A stretch of DNA of 36,667 nucleotides from an uncultured Collinsella sp. (GTDB taxonomy: Bacteria > Actinomycetota > Coriobacteriia > Coriobacteriales > Coriobacteriaceae): positions 1-36,667 of the forward strand of contig CAKURW010000016.1 in NCBI GenBank assembly GCA_934675795.1. The letters are read 5' to 3'. Within the stretch, counting starts at the first letter, position 1. Each line of letters begins with the position of its first letter. The notes under the pieces were generated by a model, which was given only the letters and a program-made list of their open reading frames with translations, was not told the origin of the DNA and searched no databases. Positions 27,803 to 35,371 of the stretch are shown in pieces. Position numbers and translations under genes: made by a program.

Positions 27803-28888
27803 ATGAGCGACGCGAACGAGCTTATCTCATTTATCGCGTCGATGTCGGGGGAGGGCAACCTTCGCGTCGAGGAGAACCTTGGCGAGGGGTATGTCCGCCT
27901 CCGCGTTTCGGAGGCCGAGCGGCGCCAGGCTAAGCACGACATTCAGCATGTCGAGGACATCGTCATCGAAATGCTCCGTAATGCTCGCGATGCCGGCGCC
28001 GACAAGGTCTATCTCGCCACGACCAAGGAAGATGGCGTCCGCACGCTTGTCTTTCTGGATAACGGTTCTGGCGTTCCGCAGGATATGCAAGAGCGAATCT
28101 TTGATGCCCGCGTTACCTCCAAGCTCGAGAGCATGAAGATGGACCGTTGGGGCGTTCACGGTCGTGGCATGGCATTGTTTTCGATCAAGCAGAACACCGA
28201 CGAGGCCCGTGTGGTCACGTCCGGCGTCGATCTTGGTTCAGCCTTCAAGGTGAGCGTTGCGGCCGACCGCCTCAGTGAGCGTGCCGATCAGTCCAGCTGG
28301 CCCCAGGCCGTCAAGGATGAGGACGGACGTTATGTCTGCGCTCGCGGTCCACATAATATTATTCGCGCTGCTTGTGAGTTTGCGCTCGAGGAGTTGCGTG
28401 GTTGCGATGTCTATCTTGGTTCTCCGTCTGAGATTGCCGCGACCCTTTATGCTCAAGCGTCAAGTCGGCTCGATACGTCTCGTCTCCTGTTCATTGATGA
28501 CGAGAGCGAGCTTCCGGTTGTCGATCGTTTAGGCCTTGCTTCTGATGCCGAGGACTTTATCCGTATTTGTTCGGGTTTGGGTCTTGAGATGTCCGAGCGC
28601 ACGGCCCATCGCATTTTGGCAGGGCAGATTAAGCCCGTTCGCGGTGTGACCGCGCGTCTGCTGCGCGAGCGTGATTCGTCCTCGCATGCGCCGGCTCCTG
28701 TCGATCTCGCGAAGGATCGTCGCGGGCTACGTATTGCCAAGGATGACATGGCACAGTTTTCGCGCGCTGTGGAACGCGACTTTAATGACCTTGCCGCCCG
28801 GTACTATCTCAACCTTTGCGGCGACCCAAAGATCCGTGTTTCGTGTGATCGAATCACCGTGACCTTTGATCTTGCCAAAGAGGAATAG
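27803..28888 (+). CDS. GHKL-type ATP-binding protein of unknown function
   Basis: A 361-aa protein with a GHKL (gyrase/Hsp90/histidine kinase/MutL) ATPase fold in its first half. Visible motifs are an N box with Glu56 and Asn60 (EMLRNARDAGA), the G1 box DNGSGVP (86-92), and the G2 box WGVHGRGMAL (116-125). This resembles MutL and Hsp90 more than histidine kinases, and no phosphoacceptor domain is present. The second half (about 160-361) matches no domain that I recognise. The ATG is 1 nt after the rny stop with no Shine-Dalgarno, so it is translationally coupled to RNase Y. In many Firmicutes a YmdB phosphoesterase gene occupies this place between rny and spoVS. Role unknown. Confidence 0.85.
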   Translation: MSDANELISFIASMSGEGNLRVEENLGEGYVRLRVSEAERRQAKHDIQHVEDIVIEMLRNARDAGADKVYLATTKEDGVRTLVFLDNGSGVPQDMQERIFDARVTSKLESMKMDRWGVHGRGMALFSIKQNTDEARVVTSGVDLGSAFKVSVAADRLSERADQSSWPQAVKDEDGRYVCARGPHNIIRAACEFALEELRGCDVYLGSPSEIAATLYAQASSRLDTSRLLFIDDESELPVVDRLGLASDAEDFIRICSGLGLEMSERTAHRILAGQIKPVRGVTARLLRERDSSSHAPAPVDLAKDRRGLRIAKDDMAQFSRAVERDFNDLAARYYLNLCGDPKIRVSCDRITVTFDLAKEE

Positions 28889-28895
28889 TGCCTTT

Positions 28896-28911
28896 ACCGA
28901 GTCCACTCGGT
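28896..28911 (+). promoter_or_regulatory. Small inverted repeat before spoVS
   Basis: ACCGAG and CTCGGT flank TCCA, 7 nt after the ATPase gene, and TACGAT overlaps the last base (28911-28916). It could be an operator over a weak -10 or an RNA stem. No good -35 is present. Confidence 0.35.
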
Positions 28912-28962
28912 ACGATACAGTTATTGCAGTTAAAACGTACTTTTAAATGCAGGAGTTTCTTC

Positions 28963-29280
28963 ATGGATTGCCTGAAGGTATCAAGCAAATCATCGCCCGC
29001 GTCCGTTGCCGGCGCCATCGCCGGCATGGTCAAGGATGGTGTACCCGTCAACATCCAGTGTGTCGGCGCCGGTGCCGTCAACCAGGCCATTAAGGCCGTG
29101 GCTATCGCGCGCGGTTTTTTGATTCCAACCGGTTTTGATATTTCCTGCGCGCCCGTGTTCTCCGACATCCTCATTAACGGGGAGTCGCGCACGGCCATCC
29201 GCCTTTCTATCTACGTTCACCAGATCAATCGAGCTGCTATGGATAACGTCGTCATGGATGATGTTAAGCCTGTGGCATAG
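28963..29280 (+). CDS. spoVS: Stage V sporulation protein S (SpoVS) homologue
   Basis: An Alba-superfamily nucleic-acid-binding-like protein. In Bacillus SpoVS affects spore coat and septation, but homologues are common in non-spore-formers. The 105 aa match the family closely: LKVSSKSSPASVAGAIAG (4-21), GAGAVNQAIKAVAIARGF (about 35-52), and NGESRTAIRLSIY near 75-87. The family is about 86 aa, so the last 17 or so residues (RAAMDNVVMDDVKPVA) are extra. ATG 28963 has AGGAG (28951-28955) 7 nt upstream; the longer reading from 28888 ignores this site. No other sporulation gene is in the window. Its place between rny and miaB is the same as in many Firmicutes. Confidence 0.93.
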   Translation: MDCLKVSSKSSPASVAGAIAGMVKDGVPVNIQCVGAGAVNQAIKAVAIARGFLIPTGFDISCAPVFSDILINGESRTAIRLSIYVHQINRAAMDNVVMDDVKPVA

Positions 29281-29325
29281 CTTCTGCTTGCCTTGTTTCG
29301 CTCCCCATCGTTAGGACTTATGCAC

Positions 29326-30696
29326 ATGGACCAGCGTTCCGTACGCGATATTCTTGCCGGTAAAACCTACTTTATCCGCACCTTTGGCTGCCAGATGAAT
29401 CAGCACGACTCCGAGCGTGTGAGCGGTCTGCTTGATTCGTATGGCTGCCTCATGGCGCTCGATCCCGCGCATGCCGATATCGTTGTCTTCATGACGTGCT
29501 GCGTGCGCGAGGCCGCCGATACTCGCCTGTACGGTCAGTGCAATTCCTGCAAAAGCCTGCCGCCTTCGCCTTCGGGCAAGCGCGTGGTTGCCGTTGGCGG
29601 TTGCATCGCGCAGCGCGATGGCGAGGGCCTGCTCACCAACGTCGATAACGTCAATGTCATCTTTGGCACGCATTCCATTGCACATGTGGCCGAGCTCATT
29701 GCCGAGGCGTTCCTTGATGGTAAGCGTCATATCCGCACCAATGAGCATGAGGATACGGATGCCATGAGCATGCCGTGGCATCGCGAGACTCAGTATCACG
29801 CCTGGGTGCCCATCATGACGGGCTGCAATAATTTCTGCACCTATTGCATCGTGCCGTACGTGCGCGGTCGCGAAAAGAGCCGCCCCTTCGAGGAGATTGT
29901 CGACGAGGTGACCGGTTTGGTGCGCCAGGGCGTGCGTGAGATTACGCTGCTGGGCCAAAACGTTAACTCATATGGTCGCGATCTGTTTGGCAAGCCGCGT
30001 TTTGCCGATCTGCTGCGTGCCGTGGGCGATACGGGCGTGGAGCGCATCTTCTTTACGTCTTCGCATCCCAAGGACCTGTTGCCCGAGACCATCGACGCCA
30101 TGGCCGAGACGCCTGCCGTTATGCCGCAGCTGCACTTGGCCGTCCAGTCAGGTTCGACGCGGATCCTCAAAGAGATGAATCGCCGTTATACACGCGAGGA
30201 CTATCTGGGCCTTGTCGATCGCATTCGCAACCGCATGCCCGATATCGCGCTCTCGACCGACATTATCGTTGGCTTCCCGGGTGAGACTGAAGAAGACTTT
30301 GAGCAGACGCTCTCACTTGCCGAGACGGTCCGCTATGCTCAGGCCTATACCTTCATCTATTCCAAGCGCGCCGGTACCCCGGCCGCCGAGATTGACGATC
30401 CTACGCCGCATGAGGTTATTCTCGAGCGTTTCAACCGTCTGGTTAAGGTTATCGAGACCACGGCACACGAGTATAACCAGGGTGAGCTTCATACTGTGGT
30501 TCCGGCGCTCATTGAGGGAACGAGTAAAAAGAACGACGCGGTCCTGCTGGGCAAGAGTCCCAAGAATCAGACCGTGCATGCGCCTATCCCCGAGGTTTAC
30601 AGCATCGATCAGCTTGTTGGTAAGATCGTTGATGTTGACGTTGACGTTGCCAAGACCTGGTATTTGTCCGGCTCCGTTGTGGGCGAGCCGCGCTAA
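29326..30696 (+). CDS. miaB: tRNA-2-methylthio-N6-dimethylallyladenosine synthase MiaB
   Basis: A radical SAM enzyme that adds methylthio to i6A37, the product of MiaA, giving ms2i6A in UNN-reading tRNAs. The 456 aa contain cluster Cys22 (FGCQMN), Cys58 and Cys93 (GGC), the radical SAM motif CNNFCTYC (Cys167, 171, 174), VPYVRGREKSR, and a C-terminal TRAM domain. The usual NTC before VRE is MTCC here, with Met in place of Asn and an extra Cys59. ATG 29326 is preferred because AGGA (29313-29316) is 9 nt upstream; ATG 29320 is also possible. The TAA stop shares a base with the miaA ATG, so enzymes of successive steps are coupled. Confidence 0.94.
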   Translation: MDQRSVRDILAGKTYFIRTFGCQMNQHDSERVSGLLDSYGCLMALDPAHADIVVFMTCCVREAADTRLYGQCNSCKSLPPSPSGKRVVAVGGCIAQRDGEGLLTNVDNVNVIFGTHSIAHVAELIAEAFLDGKRHIRTNEHEDTDAMSMPWHRETQYHAWVPIMTGCNNFCTYCIVPYVRGREKSRPFEEIVDEVTGLVRQGVREITLLGQNVNSYGRDLFGKPRFADLLRAVGDTGVERIFFTSSHPKDLLPETIDAMAETPAVMPQLHLAVQSGSTRILKEMNRRYTREDYLGLVDRIRNRMPDIALSTDIIVGFPGETEEDFEQTLSLAETVRYAQAYTFIYSKRAGTPAAEIDDPTPHEVILERFNRLVKVIETTAHEYNQGELHTVVPALIEGTSKKNDAVLLGKSPKNQTVHAPIPEVYSIDQLVGKIVDVDVDVAKTWYLSGSVVGEPR

Positions 30697-31634
30697 TGAT
30701 TGCTCCCGGGGCAGGTCTTTCCGCCGTTGCGATCGTCGGTCCGACGGCGGTTGGTAAGAGTGATGTTGCCGACCGTTTGGCAGCCCGTCTTTCGTCCGAA
30801 GTGCTGTCGTGCGATGCGATGCAAATCTATCGCGGCATGGACATCGGTACCGCAAAGATGGTGCCCGATGAGTGTACGGCGCCGCTGCGTCTCGTCGACA
30901 TTGTAGAGCCGGGTGTGGCATATTCTGCTGCGCTTTATCAGGCCGACGCTCGCGCGCATGTTGAACGTCTCCTTGGTTCGGGTTGCCTGCCGGTTTTTTG
31001 CGGAGGTACGGGGCTGTATCTCAAGGCCGCCCTCGATGAGATGGACTTTCCCTCGGGTGAACTTGAGGACGATCGTCGTGCGGGCTATCAGGAGCTTGCC
31101 GAGCGTATTGGCGAGGAAGAACTGCATGCCTTGCTTGCCGAGCGCGATCCAGAATCGGCTGCTGTTATTCATCCCCATAACGTGCGCCGTGTGATTCGTG
31201 CGCTCGAGATGCATGATGATGGCGTCTCCTATGCGCAGCAAAAGTCGCAGTTTAGTGTTCCGCACGAGCATTATCATGCCCTATGGTTTGGTCTGACGCG
31301 TAATCGCGAGGTGCTCTACGAGCGCATTAACCAGCGCGTCGATCTGATGTTTGAGCAGGGTCTTGTCGATGAGGTCCGCGGTCTTATGGGCCAGGGGCTG
31401 GGAGATGCCCTGACGTCGATGCAGGCAATTGGCTATAAAGAGATCATTGATGCTTTCAATGGCGTGATGAGCATGGATGAGGCTCGCGAACTCATTAAGA
31501 TGCGTTCGCGTCGTTATGCCAAGCGTCAGCTTTCGTGGTTTAAGCGCGATGACCGTATCGTGTGGTTTGATATGGATGAATGTACGATCGATGAGGTCGT
31601 TGAGGATATCCTGCATCGTATTGAGGCTGCCTAA
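30696..31634 (+). CDS. miaA: tRNA dimethylallyltransferase MiaA
   Basis: It transfers a dimethylallyl group to A37 of tRNAs that read codons starting with U, the step before MiaB. The 312 aa hold the P-loop-like GPTAVGKS (15-22), CDAMQIYRGMDIGTAK (39-54) with the catalytic Asp, the GGTGLYLKA motif near 104-112, and a C-terminal RRYAKRQLSWFKRD segment that grips the tRNA. The length is normal. ATG 30696 overlaps the miaB stop (TAATG) and the gene's own stop overlaps the hflX ATG in the same way. There is no separate ribosome site for either, so coupled translation is likely. Confidence 0.96.
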   Translation: MIAPGAGLSAVAIVGPTAVGKSDVADRLAARLSSEVLSCDAMQIYRGMDIGTAKMVPDECTAPLRLVDIVEPGVAYSAALYQADARAHVERLLGSGCLPVFCGGTGLYLKAALDEMDFPSGELEDDRRAGYQELAERIGEEELHALLAERDPESAAVIHPHNVRRVIRALEMHDDGVSYAQQKSQFSVPHEHYHALWFGLTRNREVLYERINQRVDLMFEQGLVDEVRGLMGQGLGDALTSMQAIGYKEIIDAFNGVMSMDEARELIKMRSRRYAKRQLSWFKRDDRIVWFDMDECTIDEVVEDILHRIEAA

Positions 31635-32923
31635 TGCCCCGTTTCCCCCTTGTTCCCACGGCACCCGAGCCCGAGCGTGCCATTTTAGTTGGTGTTGAGT
31701 GGCGCGACAATGCATGGCCGCTCGATCGCTCGCTTGATGAGCTGGAACGTCTTGCCCACACAGCTGGTGCCCAGTGCGTGGCACGCTTGTCGCAGCGTTT
31801 GGTAAAGCCGTATCCTAAATCGTTTATCGGTTCCGGTAAGGTTGAAGAGCTGTGCGGCCTGGCGCATCGCATGGATGCCGATGTCGTTATTTTTGACGAC
31901 GACCTGACCCCCTCGCAGCAATCCTATTTGGAGAAAGCCGTGGGCGAGCCGGTAAAGATTATCGATCGTACTGCACTGATCCTGGATATCTTTGGCCTGC
32001 ATGCTCAGACGCGTGAGGGACGCCTGCAGGTACAGCTGGCACAGCTTCAATATTTGTTGCCTCGCCTGCGTGGCATGTGGAGCCATCTCGCTAAGGAGCA
32101 GACGCGCGGCGGCATCGGCTCACGTTTTGGTCAGGGCGAAAGTCAGCTCGAGGTCGACCGTCGCCTCATTCGTAATAAGATCGCTGCGCTTCGTTGTGAG
32201 CTCAAGCAGGTTGAACAGCGTCGCGATGTTCAATCCAAGAGTCGCATTGAGTCCCCGGCGTTTCGCGTCGCGTTAGCCGGTTATACCAATGCCGGTAAAT
32301 CGACGTTCCTCAATCGTCTGACCGGCTCTACGGTACTTTCGCAGGACAAGCTGTTTGCTACGCTCGACCCGACGACGCGTTCGTATCGTCTGCCCGGCGG
32401 TCGCGGCATGACGATTACCGATACCGTCGGCTTTATTCAAAAGCTGCCGCATGGTCTGGTCGATGCCTTTAAATCGACGCTGTCCGAGGTTTTGGGTGCC
32501 GATCTAATTCTCAAAGTCGTAGATGCGTCTGACGAGGACTATGAGCGGCAGCTGGAGGCTGTCGACCGCGTGCTTGATGAGATCGGCGCCGGAGAGCGTT
32601 TAACGCTGACCGTATTTAATAAAATCGATCTTCTCGATAGCGTCGATCGATTGAGTTTCCGTCGTCGCTATCCGGAGGCCGTTCTGTTCTCGGCCCAAAC
32701 GGGCGAGGGGCTCGACGATCTCGTCGACCGGATTGCTCGCGAGGCAGCTGCCACCGATGTGTTGCTCTCCGCTGATATCCCGTATCGCGAGGGCGCTCTC
32801 ATCACGCTGGTGCATGAGCAGGGAACCCTTCTGCATGAGGAATATCTCGAGGACGGCGTTCGCATTGTGGCGAAGTTGCCGGCTCGTATTGCACCGCGGC
32901 TCGAGCGCTATCGTACGGAATAA
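31634..32923 (+). CDS. hflX: GTPase HflX
   Basis: A ribosome-splitting GTPase that rescues stalled 70S and 100S ribosomes under stress. The 429 aa have the N-terminal HflX domain (about 15-160, including FIGSGKVEEL and TREGRLQVQLAQL), a coiled linker with GGIGSRFGQGESQLEVDRR (159-177), and a GTPase domain. The latter has G1 GYTNAGKS (216-223), switch Thr in DPTTR, G3 DTVGF and G4 NKID. A C-terminal domain ends in RLERYRTE. The miaA-hflX neighbourhood is widely conserved. Its last 16 nt overlap the 3' end of the acyltransferase gene on the other strand. Confidence 0.96.
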   Translation: MPRFPLVPTAPEPERAILVGVEWRDNAWPLDRSLDELERLAHTAGAQCVARLSQRLVKPYPKSFIGSGKVEELCGLAHRMDADVVIFDDDLTPSQQSYLEKAVGEPVKIIDRTALILDIFGLHAQTREGRLQVQLAQLQYLLPRLRGMWSHLAKEQTRGGIGSRFGQGESQLEVDRRLIRNKIAALRCELKQVEQRRDVQSKSRIESPAFRVALAGYTNAGKSTFLNRLTGSTVLSQDKLFATLDPTTRSYRLPGGRGMTITDTVGFIQKLPHGLVDAFKSTLSEVLGADLILKVVDASDEDYERQLEAVDRVLDEIGAGERLTLTVFNKIDLLDSVDRLSFRRRYPEAVLFSAQTGEGLDDLVDRIAREAAATDVLLSADIPYREGALITLVHEQGTLLHEEYLEDGVRIVAKLPARIAPRLERYRTE

Positions 32924-33612
32924 ACGATTTCTAGCACGCCTAGAATGACTGGCTGATGGAGCAGGTAGAACGGTAAGGCATGCCGACCCAGGACTGCGAG
33001 CGCCGGGATAGGATTGGCGTATGCCCATGCTGGCGCTTCGAGACTTGATGCTTGTGCTGCCTGGGCAGCAAAAAAGCCGGTAAGGTACATAAAGACAAAC
33101 GGTATGAGCGGATAGTAATCTCCCGAAACAAAACCCGGGCCTGGGAATCCAAGCCATGCCAGGTAGGGGAGTGGGTAGACCGCCTTTGGAATGCCCCAGG
33201 TTAGGGCAAAAAGAACAAGGCACGCTGCGATGCCCCATGAGCCCGGTAATTTTTGGAGTAACGGACGGGTGAACGCAACCACCGCGGTGCACACCGCCAT
33301 GCAATAAATGATGCCAAAGTTCACTGAATCGTCGACCGATACGAGAGTTGTTGCGATCCAGACGACCAAAGCTGCGGCAGCGTACTTAGCCGCTCGTTTG
33401 GCATTGTTGCGTGAGAGCGTGCACATCCAACCCGCGATAAACAAAAATACCCAGCTGATGCTGGCGCGCCAGACGTCTTGAAAGACAGTCTGGGTAAACC
33501 AAGGCATATCCCAGCCGTACAGGTAGGCGAGATCATAGCAAGCGTGAAAACCTGCCATAGAAATCATCGTAAACCCGCGGACGGTATCAAAGATGGTTAT
33601 GCGTTTTTGCAT
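32908..33612 (-). CDS. Membrane acyltransferase, heparan-alpha-glucosaminide N-acetyltransferase catalytic domain family (DUF1624)
   Basis: A 234-aa membrane protein with about six or seven hydrophobic helices. The N-terminal IFDTVRGFTMISMAGFHACY (about 6-25) has the R-G-x3-M and conserved His typical of DUF1624/HGSNAT-like acyltransferases, which act on sugars or envelope polymers. A conserved GRHALPFYLLHQP motif lies near the C-terminus (208-220). The substrate is unknown. The ATG shares bases with the TAA stop of lexA (TAATG) and has no Shine-Dalgarno of its own, so it should be made with LexA and would rise in the SOS response. Its 3' end overlaps the end of hflX by 16 nt with no terminator between them. 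Confidence 0.82.
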   Translation of the reverse strand: MQKRITIFDTVRGFTMISMAGFHACYDLAYLYGWDMPWFTQTVFQDVWRASISWVFLFIAGWMCTLSRNNAKRAAKYAAAALVVWIATTLVSVDDSVNFGIIYCMAVCTAVVAFTRPLLQKLPGSWGIAACLVLFALTWGIPKAVYPLPYLAWLGFPGPGFVSGDYYPLIPFVFMYLTGFFAAQAAQASSLEAPAWAYANPIPALAVLGRHALPFYLLHQPVILGVLEIVYSVR

Positions 33613-34256
33613 TACGAGAACCGGCGCATCAAGCCGACGACTTTGCCCAGGATAACGGGATTCGTTGCATAGATAGGTTCCATGGTGTCGTTCTCGGGCT
33701 GCAAGCGCACACGCCCCTGCTCCTTGTAGAACGTCTTGACGGTCGCCGAACCATCAATCATGGCCACGACAATTTCGCCGTTCATGGCACTCTTTTGTTC
33801 ACGGACGATGATGTAATCGCCATTGAAGATGCCGACATTGATCATTGAGCTCCCATGCACCTCAAGGATAAAGGAACCCTGATCGGTGGCGATTTCGGTC
33901 GGGATAGTAAACGTGTCTTCGATATTCTGCTCTGCCAGAATGGGAATCCCAGCCGCGACGCGACCAACGAGCGGTAGCGAGACCGTTCCGCGAGGTGCGG
34001 TGGGCTCGTCAGATTTGGAAATTGAGACAGAGGAACCATCCTCGTTAAAGAGTTCCAGGGCGCGCGGTTTGGTGGCATCGCGCTTGAGTAGCCCGCGCGC
34101 CTCCAGGGCAGAGAGATGGGCGTGCACGGTGCTAGGGGAGGAAAGGCCCACGGCAGAAGCCATCTCGCGCACGCTGGGCGGATAACCCTTCTCCTGCTGA
34201 TATTCCTTGATGAAGTCGTAAATTTGCTGCTGACGCTTGGTAATTTTGCGAGCCAT
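33612..34256 (-). CDS. lexA: LexA repressor
   Basis: The SOS repressor. When RecA filaments form, it cuts itself and releases its genes. The 214 aa have an N-terminal winged helix (1-65, with recognition segment SSPSTVHAHLSALEARGLL), a linker, the cleavage site Ala102-Gly103 in VAAGIPI, and the S24 peptidase domain with catalytic Ser137 (GSSM) and Lys174 (TVKTF). I start it at 34256 (MARKITKRQQ) because AGAGGA lies 7 nt upstream; longer in-frame starts would run into the operator region. Two good SOS boxes and one poorer one lie upstream, so it is autoregulated. It is coupled to the membrane acyltransferase gene. Confidence 0.97.
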   Translation of the reverse strand: MARKITKRQQQIYDFIKEYQQEKGYPPSVREMASAVGLSSPSTVHAHLSALEARGLLKRDATKPRALELFNEDGSSVSISKSDEPTAPRGTVSLPLVGRVAAGIPILAEQNIEDTFTIPTEIATDQGSFILEVHGSSMINVGIFNGDYIIVREQKSAMNGEIVVAMIDGSATVKTFYKEQGRVRLQPENDTMEPIYATNPVILGKVVGLMRRFS

Positions 34257-34280
34257 CAGGGCATCCTCTCTACCCATGTC

Positions 34281-34292
34281 AAACAAATGTTC
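34281..34292. promoter_or_regulatory. Degenerate SOS box near lexA
   Basis: AAACAAATGTTC differs from GAAC-N4-GTTC at one base. It is the box closest to the lexA start, 25 nt away. Confidence 0.5.
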
Positions 34293-34301
34293 GAATTTTG
34301 C

Positions 34302-34329
34302 TTGACAGGAACAACTGTTCGAAGATAAT
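34302..34329 (+). promoter_or_regulatory. Promoter of the LysM (YneA-like) gene
   Basis: TTGACA (34302-34307) is followed by GATAAT (34324-34329) after 16 nt, with more TAATAA downstream. SOS box 34309-34320 fills the spacer and a second box covers the likely start of transcription. No equally good minus-strand promoter for lexA could be picked out. Confidence 0.72.
34309..34320. promoter_or_regulatory. SOS box between lexA and the LysM gene
   Basis: GAACAACTGTTC is a full match to the GAAC-N4-GTTC LexA box. It lies within the spacer of the LysM-gene promoter (34302-34329), so LexA binding would block it. Confidence 0.87.
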
Positions 34330-34336
34330 AATAACC

Positions 34337-34348
34337 GAACATTCGTTC
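34337..34348. promoter_or_regulatory. Second SOS box between lexA and the LysM gene
   Basis: GAACATTCGTTC is a full GAAC-N4-GTTC match with a flanking C. It sits at the predicted transcription start of the LysM gene, 28 bp from the first box centre to centre. Confidence 0.86.
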
Positions 34349-34419
34349 TCGCGCTAGACATTTTAGTCCGCGCGGCTTGATAAAACTGTTCTCAGCAAAA
34401 CACGCGAGAGGAGAACATG

Positions 34420-34872
34420 ATGAACGTAACGAATATGGTCCAGGGAAACCTCGCCCTTAAGCTCGAGACGCCTGCAGAACCCACTTTTACGGTTGTTCAG
34501 GGTGGCCGCTCCGGCTTTCAGCCTTTGCCCGTAAAGCCTGCGCCCAATCAGCAGGCTGTAGTCGCGCCGGCCCGCGTTGTTGCCCTGAAGGTTCCGACGA
34601 TTGTCGCAGTCGCCGTTGCGCTTACGCTCTTCTTTGTCCTCGCTATGTCGGTCTTTAGCGCTCGTCACGCCGCGTATGCCGAGTCCGTTTCCAACATTAC
34701 CTACGAGACCATTCGCGTACAGCCTGGCGATTCTCTTTGGTCGATTGCCGAAGAATATCCCATCGAAGGCCTTTCCACGCAAGAGACTTCCGACATGATC
34801 CGTAACGTCAATCATCTGGAGCATGGTTCGCTCGCCGCCGGTGCGCATCTTAAGGTTCCTGCTCGTTCGTAA
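34420..34872 (+). CDS. Membrane-anchored LysM protein, probable SOS division inhibitor (YneA-like)
   Basis: A small type II membrane protein. The 150 aa have a cytoplasmic N-terminus (1-57), one membrane helix (58-80), and an outer LysM domain (about 96-146, with TIRVQPGDSLWSIAEEY) that should bind peptidoglycan. In Bacillus and other Gram-positives, YneA has this layout, lies divergent from lexA, and stops cell division during DNA damage. Here the gene is divergent from lexA with two SOS boxes in its promoter, so the same role is a fair inference. The N-terminal part is longer than in YneA (about 105 aa). ATG 34420 is 6 nt after AGGAG; ATG 34417 is only 3 nt after it. Confidence 0.85.
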   Translation: MNVTNMVQGNLALKLETPAEPTFTVVQGGRSGFQPLPVKPAPNQQAVVAPARVVALKVPTIVAVAVALTLFFVLAMSVFSARHAAYAESVSNITYETIRVQPGDSLWSIAEEYPIEGLSTQETSDMIRNVNHLEHGSLAAGAHLKVPARS

Positions 34873-34885
34873 TCATTATCGCGCT

Positions 34886-34929
34886 GCGCATGGTACCCTT
34901 GTTATCGTTTAAGAGGAGGTACCATGCGC
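34886..34929 (+). promoter_or_regulatory. Inverted repeat that covers the nrdR start codon
   Basis: GCGCATGGTACC (34886-34897) pairs perfectly over 12 bp with GGTACCATGCGC (34918-34929). The right arm includes the last two bases of the AGGAGG ribosome site, the ATG and codon 2 of nrdR. The 20-nt loop holds the rest of the site. As RNA, this would hide the start of translation. Confidence 0.7.
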
Positions 34930-35367
34930 TGTCCTAAATGCGGCAAGGCACATACCCGCGTCGTTGATTCCCGTATGCAGGAGTCAAATAACACTATTAA
35001 GCGCCGTCGCGAATGTTGCTCGTGTAACTACCGCTTTACAACGTTCGAGCGATGCGAAGACCCAATTGAGGTCATTAAGTCGGACGGAACTAAGCAGCGG
35101 TTCGATCGCAATAAGCTGCTCGTCGGCTTGATGCGCGCCACCATCAAGCGTGATATCGACACTAAGAAGCTCAATGAGATTATCGACGACATCGAGGTCG
35201 AGCTGCGCTCTCGCACGCTGACGGCCGTCACGTCCCATGAGTTGGGTGACATGGTGCTCAAGCGCTTGGCCAAGATCGACAAGGTGGCCTACATCCGTTT
35301 TGCCTCGGTCTACCGCGATTTCAAAGACGTCGATGAGTTTCTGCTAGAGCTCGACAAGCTAAGGTGA
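34924..35367 (+). CDS. nrdR: Transcriptional repressor NrdR
   Basis: A repressor of ribonucleotide reductase genes that senses ATP/dATP. The 147 aa have the N-terminal zinc ribbon (Cys3, Cys6, Cys31 or 32, Cys34) with the basic KRRRE helix, followed by an ATP-cone domain (about 46-136, including [16 protein letters not shown]). The length is typical. AAGAGGAGG ends 4 nt before ATG 34924. Start and ribosome site lie in the right arm of a 12-bp hairpin. No ribonucleotide reductase gene is in the window. dut follows after 4 nt, so nucleotide-pool functions are joined. Confidence 0.96.
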   Translation: MRCPKCGKAHTRVVDSRMQESNNTIKRRRECCSCNYRFTTFERCEDPIEVIKSDGTKQRFDRNKLLVGLMRATIKRDIDTKKLNEIIDDIEVELRSRTLTAVTSHELGDMVLKRLAKIDKVAYIRFASVYRDFKDVDEFLLELDKLR

Positions 35368-35371
35368 TTCC

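Noticed and set aside
26134..27942. 602-codon minus-strand frame opposite rny
   Set aside because: Shadow of RNase Y; Leu-rich low-complexity product and no start signal.
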